A DNA stretch of 64,000 nucleotides. Origin: Myrica gale (taxonomy: Eukaryota; Streptophyta; Magnoliopsida; Fagales; Myricaceae). A program made the translations under genes and the position numbers. Where the stretch lies: contig OZ005601.1 of NCBI GenBank assembly GCA_963930655.1, positions 25,854,921-25,918,920 on the forward strand, in the 5' to 3' direction. This document shows positions 60,144-64,000 of the stretch, piece after piece. The notes beneath the pieces were generated by a model, which searched no databases, was not told where the DNA came from, and worked only from the letters and a program-made list of their open reading frames with translations. Position 1 is the stretch's first letter. Each line of letters begins with the position of its first letter.

Positions 60144-61768
60144 GGTTGAGTCTCGAATAAACGCACCCCCCCTGCAATCTCGCGGGAGCGGGTAGTAGCT
60201 GGTGTCGCACGTGGACCCTATCACCTTTTTTTTTTAATTAAATTTAAATGATGATGATGACGAGCGTATCGGATTCTAGGCGTTCTTCTCTTGTACAAAA
60301 CTATCTCTTAACAAAATCAAATTGGGGTTAAATCCACTTTTTGCTTCGATGGTGTTTTGAAACTTTAAACTTCAAATTATCTGTTATTTTAGTTTAGTAA
60401 AATGAAAATTTTAACCTAAAAGAAATTGACAACACTTGAAAGTAGGGTTGAACAAAATCGGACCGCGGACCGGACCGGACTGCAAAACCAGACCAGATTT
60501 GCAGTCATAACTAAAATTCTACATTTTTATATATCCTTCTATCTTCGAAATTAACCTAAATTTTTTTAAAAAAAATTTGAAACCTGTCCAGACCACTTAA
60601 GTGGTCCAGACCGGCCCACATTTGGTTGGACCGGACCACTTATAGGTGATCCGGTCCGGTTTTCTATTTTAGTAGGAACGAAAATCCGATTTACCGCCCT
60701 ACTTAAAAGATCGCAAACTCGAGAGCTTAGCTTCAAAATAAGCTAGACCAAACTATCAACCCAATCGAGTTATAGACCTGTCTCTTGCGTTAACAAGGCA
60801 AGATGAAGTAGCACGCGGATTCTTGCACTTGACGTTCCAGAAATTGAGTTTTTCGGTCTCATGACCAATAACAAAGAAAATCAAACGGGTAAAGGATAAA
60901 ATATGGTTATAACTATTTGTTACGGGTTTTGATCCATTTTAATAAATAGTTTTAAAATTTTAAAATTGATAATAAATAATTTTTTTAAAACTTATATAAT
61001 TAAATTAGTTGGTTCTAATTATAAATTGACACGTGTCATCTAAAATTAAAAATTATTTTTATTTAACAAGAAAAAATTGATTTCGGAATTTTTCCGGCCT
61101 CCGGACCAATAGCAAAGAATATTGGAAAACATCGAAACCATGAGAAAAACCCTCCAGTTAATAATGCACTTTCATCATGTGTTTTTTCCTCCCTTTGTTA
61201 AGAGGAGCCAACTACAGAAAAATAATTTGATTGAATTGTTCAAGAGAGAAAAAATTCAGCTAATTTTGGGGACGGATGAACTAATTTGTTACAAATTTGG
61301 TCATGATCCCAGAATCTATTTTATTGAAATTAAAACTGCATGCAATAATTTATCAAAAGTCAGATCAACTATAGATTTCTTCCACATTCCTGATTTGTTA
61401 GCATGTGTAGTACCTTCTGGTATGGAAGATTTATTTCTATTTATATATATATATCAACGAGTAGAAACGAATTAGGGTAAGTCATTTTTAATTTTGCAGG
61501 TAAAATTTTCTGTTAATTAACTTGACATTTTTCTTTGATTTCTATTTTCCGTCTCTACTAAATACAAGAGAAGTTAAAAATATTTTTAAGTAAGACATTT
61601 TCAAGCGAAACAAATGCAACATAATTTTCATCTTTTACCAAAAAAAATTGCCCCGATTAAATTTTGATGAAAAGCTAATCCCCAGTATCTATATGTTACA
61701 TGCCTCAGAAGAACTCACCTCCAAAAGCTAGCTCAAGAGGGAAGAGAGCCTAAGTCATATAAACTCCA
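60144..61768. other. intergenic DNA with GGACCGG-rich repeat
   Basis: 60144-60230 is the lumen protein gene's 5' region. At 60448-60662 are clustered GACCGGACCGG and CCGGTCCGG blocks separated by AT-rich DNA, which can pair across the segment and look like a decayed inverted-repeat element. A frame at 61122-61475 has no recognised domain. Confidence 0.4.
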
Positions 61769-62023
61769 CATTGGCATCCCTTACTACCAATGTGGGACAG
61801 ATCCCATACTCTCCAAATGATTCATAACATTCCACCATGATCCGCAGCCCCGACGCCCACGCGGGCTGATTGTGCACTAGATTTTTCCTAGTCCCGGGCT
61901 AACACTGCAATACCGATGTCACCCCCCGCGCGGCACGATTGCAACTCGGAGGCATGATGTAGGCTCATTGGCATCCCATACTATCAATGTGGGACGGATC
62001 CAATACTCTCCAAATGATTCATA
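61769..62023. repeat. 255-bp unit with 58-bp terminal direct repeats
   Basis: 58-bp copies at 61769-61826 and 61966-62023 differ at about four positions. Between them is a GC-rich core. The layout is like a miniature LTR element (TRIM), but primer site and target duplication are not evident. An AT microsatellite follows. Confidence 0.65.
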
Positions 62024-62044
62024 TATATATATATATATATATAT
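62021..62044. repeat. (AT)n microsatellite
   Basis: About 24 bp of alternating AT immediately after the second 58-bp repeat. Confidence 0.85.
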
Positions 62045-62344
62045 ACCTTAGCTCAGAGATGATTATAAATTTCTTTACAAAATAAGAAGACATGAGAATT
62101 TAAAAATAAAATTCAAAACTCAAGCTTAGAAATAAAAACACAATATATATCGAAAAGATCTGAAATACGAATTCATAAATCCAACAGTACATTTGAACTT
62201 TGAAATTTAGCTATACTTGTAGCAAATAATTCAGAGACGCCTTTTAGAGAAATAACGCTCTCTAAATGATAGATCGGACATTCTACCTACCTCTGAATTC
62301 CCTCGTACGCGTAATTTCAATTTACATATGCATTGCCACTGCCT

Positions 62345-62967
62345 TCAGGGGGGTGATCTTCTCGGCCTAAAGGGAGCAAAAAACTTTGGCTCATGAATTT
62401 GGGGGCCCTGAACTTGGGGGACTGGGTTGATTGGGGCTACATGCAGACCAATGGAGTCAATAAGCAGACCGGAACGGCCGTGAAACCCAACAACCACGCC
62501 ACTCTTTATAGGAATACTAAAGGAAGTGTCTTCGTAGTACTCGACGCCGAATGAATAAGTTCTAGCGTTTGTCTGAAACACCAAATATTTAACTGTGCAT
62601 CCAACACAACCATGAGAACCGAGTCTCCCACTTAAACTAACCAAATACTCGTTCGGCCAGTCAATAAAAACCTGCAAAAAAAGCCCATAATTAGTAAATT
62701 ACAAATTACAGATCCGGTTTCTATTCAATTCGAAGAGTAAATTAGAGAAACTGAGCTTACCTCCTTAACTCGGCCGCCGCCGATGAGGCCACCGTCAGTA
62801 CCAAACTTCTGAGAGAACGTCCCTGAGGAATCTTGGAAAACAAGAGAGTGGATGCAACTTTCATAGCTAACTAGAATCCGCTTTAAAACTCCGGAAAACA
62901 TATAGCTCCACTCGCTACCACCTTGACCTCCACAAGGTCCTATTGAAACGACGGCCTGAGATTGCAC
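62345..62967 (-). CDS. jacalin-related lectin, 5' end unresolved
   Basis: Two exons: upstream to 62761 and 62671-62345, joined in phase with donor at 62760 and acceptor at 62672. Together they form one jacalin fold: VVSIGPCGGQGGSEWSY at the start, GGGRVKEV across the intron, and GFHGRSGLLIDSIG near the end, the family signature. A Pro-rich tail precedes the TGA at 62345-62347. No ATG opens the first exon: the frame meets a stop just upstream (about 62990) and 62967 is only a GTG, so the start is probably in an upstream exon, joined at an acceptor such as the CTCAG near 62957. Jacalin-related lectins bind mannose or galactose glycans and act mostly in stress and defence. Could also be a fragment of a multi-domain lectin or a 5'-truncated copy. 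Confidence 0.75.
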
Positions 62968-63360
62968 CGTATTGTAATTTACTAATCATCGGAAAGTGAC
63001 AAAAACTCATCGATCTGCGAATAAATACGAATCAATTAAACAATTTGCCTTTGAAGTTTGAAGGAGATATGCCTTACCATTTGTACTCTTCTTGATCCCG
63101 AGACTGCACCGTATTGTTTCGCTCAAGCACTTAATTTGCTAGCTAGGCTTACCTTGAGATGAATTACCTGCAATAATATCATGCATAATCAAATCATGAC
63201 CTCAATAACAAGAACAGCCTAACAGGCACCATGATTAATGGTTTAGATTCTGATGATGGTTGGATGGGTGTTATGTGTACTCCATTAATCTTTGGTTTTC
63301 TTGCTATCTTTTAGGGTTCAACTCATGAATACAAGTACTTGAAGAAACTTCTCCCTCTCA

Positions 63361-63398
<38 letters not shown>

Positions 63399-64000
63399 CG
63401 TTTACAGTACCGTTAAGAGATGCCAGCTTAAAGATTGATACGAAGGAATTACCTGAGTCAAAGCTCAGAGATATAATATCCTCTATGTATCAGAGCAACG
63501 GGGGTTTGTAAAATTCTTTGACACCACTTCACCCCTATTCTGAGACGAAAAAACATACACAACCCATTTGCTTCTGGCCTGATTTGCTCGGATCTGGATG
63601 GGATCGAATCTCTGATACCAGTGAGTTGAAAGTATATATATTAATATATATATCAAAGTTGAGCGGGGTTCTTTGACCGCGCACAGCGCGCCATCATCAC
63701 ATTAGAGACGACGCATCTAGAATCGCTGACCAATTATATATATATAACTATTCAAAGAAAGTGTGGATGACGCGAGGTCTTTCGTCACTTAGACGAATGT
63801 GAGAAAGTGTGACGCCTCTACGAGAACAAGACGACAATGACACTGAGTTTATCATTACTGTCACAAAAGGCATGCGGGAGAACTTCTTGGGTTTGATATC
63901 TTGTTCTCTCCTTTTTTTTTTCTTGGGTGTGATATCAATAGCTAACTTTTGTTTATTTACGAAATGTCTATGATTTATCATTCTATTTAACTAATAGTTC
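62968..64000. other. 5' flank of the lectin gene
   Basis: No further gene recognised. A 15-bp GCACCGTATTGT-containing segment at 63106-63120 repeats the sequence at the 5' edge of the lectin exon (62961-62975). CT and TA microsatellites lie at 63361-63400. The last kilobase probably includes the lectin promoter. Confidence 0.4.
63361..63400. repeat. compound (CT)n(TA)n microsatellite
   Basis: A CT run of about 20 bp followed directly by a TA run of about 18 bp. Confidence 0.85.

Noticed and set aside
63610-63620. CTCTGATACCA as a second retroelement primer site
   Set aside because: Matches the primer-site core on the minus strand, but no LTR end or internal coding sequence adjoins it.
1-64000. 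CRISPR arrays, bacterial operons or tRNA clusters
   Set aside because: No regularly spaced short repeats with spacers and no prokaryotic gene layout; the intron-rich genes are of plant nuclear type.

Overview
This is nuclear DNA of a flowering plant, most likely a woody eudicot. The genes have many short exons with GT-AG borders, the intergenic DNA is AT-rich, and there are plant retrotransposons, a hAT MITE and an endogenous plant pararetrovirus. There are no bacterial-style operons, tRNA clusters or CRISPR arrays. I cannot name the species.

Six multi-exon host genes can be rebuilt from reading frame, splice sites and family resemblance. (1) TYW1, 13466-18232 minus, 8 exons, 646 aa: the radical-SAM flavoenzyme of wybutosine synthesis on tRNA-Phe. 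(2) A PMT28-like Golgi methyltransferase, 19267-33850 minus, 8 exons, 726 aa, whose fifth intron is about 9.9 kb. (3) A DUF21/CBS (CNNM-type) membrane protein, 36246-44281 minus, 12 exons, 481 aa. (4) A leucine-carboxyl-methyltransferase-family enzyme, 49183-51988 plus, 2 exons, 335 aa. (5) A Tat-targeted thylakoid lumen protein resembling MPH2 (16.5 kDa lumenal protein), 54264-60143 minus, 6 exons, 241 aa. (6) A jacalin-related lectin, 62345-62967 minus, with its 5' end unresolved. A small AT-hook protein (4104-4523 plus) looks like a single-exon gene.

Mobile DNA fills the gaps and four of the large introns. From left to right: a 458-bp hAT MITE with a perfect 8-bp target duplication (6171-6628); a Sirevirus-like Copia deletion derivative (7597-11899) with a 5-bp target duplication; a rearranged florendovirus-like endogenous pararetrovirus in PMT28 intron 5 (about 21.3-30.0 kb); a LINE 3' end in DUF21 intron 1; two foldback hairpins (46461-46616 and 47551-47666); an antisense solo LTR, related to the Sirevirus element, in the methyltransferase intron (50107-51287, TSD TGCTG); and Ty3/gypsy remains plus an LTR in the long MPH2-like intron.

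The pararetrovirus cluster is the most unusual part. One segment runs on the plus strand (protease, reverse transcriptase, RNase H, ORF2, intergenic region). It meets, head-on, minus-strand segments carrying the tRNA primer-binding site, an ORF1 N-terminal piece, movement protein and coat protein. A 251-bp direct duplicate and a 647-bp inverted duplicate, each almost identical to its source, follow. The frames are broken by a nonsense codon, a 191-bp frameshifting tandem duplication and the junctions, so this is a relic and not a complete virus. The whole cluster lies between diverged inverted repeats that have a matching AATTAT flank.

The host genes look like unrelated housekeeping or metabolic neighbours. 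No functional cluster is apparent.
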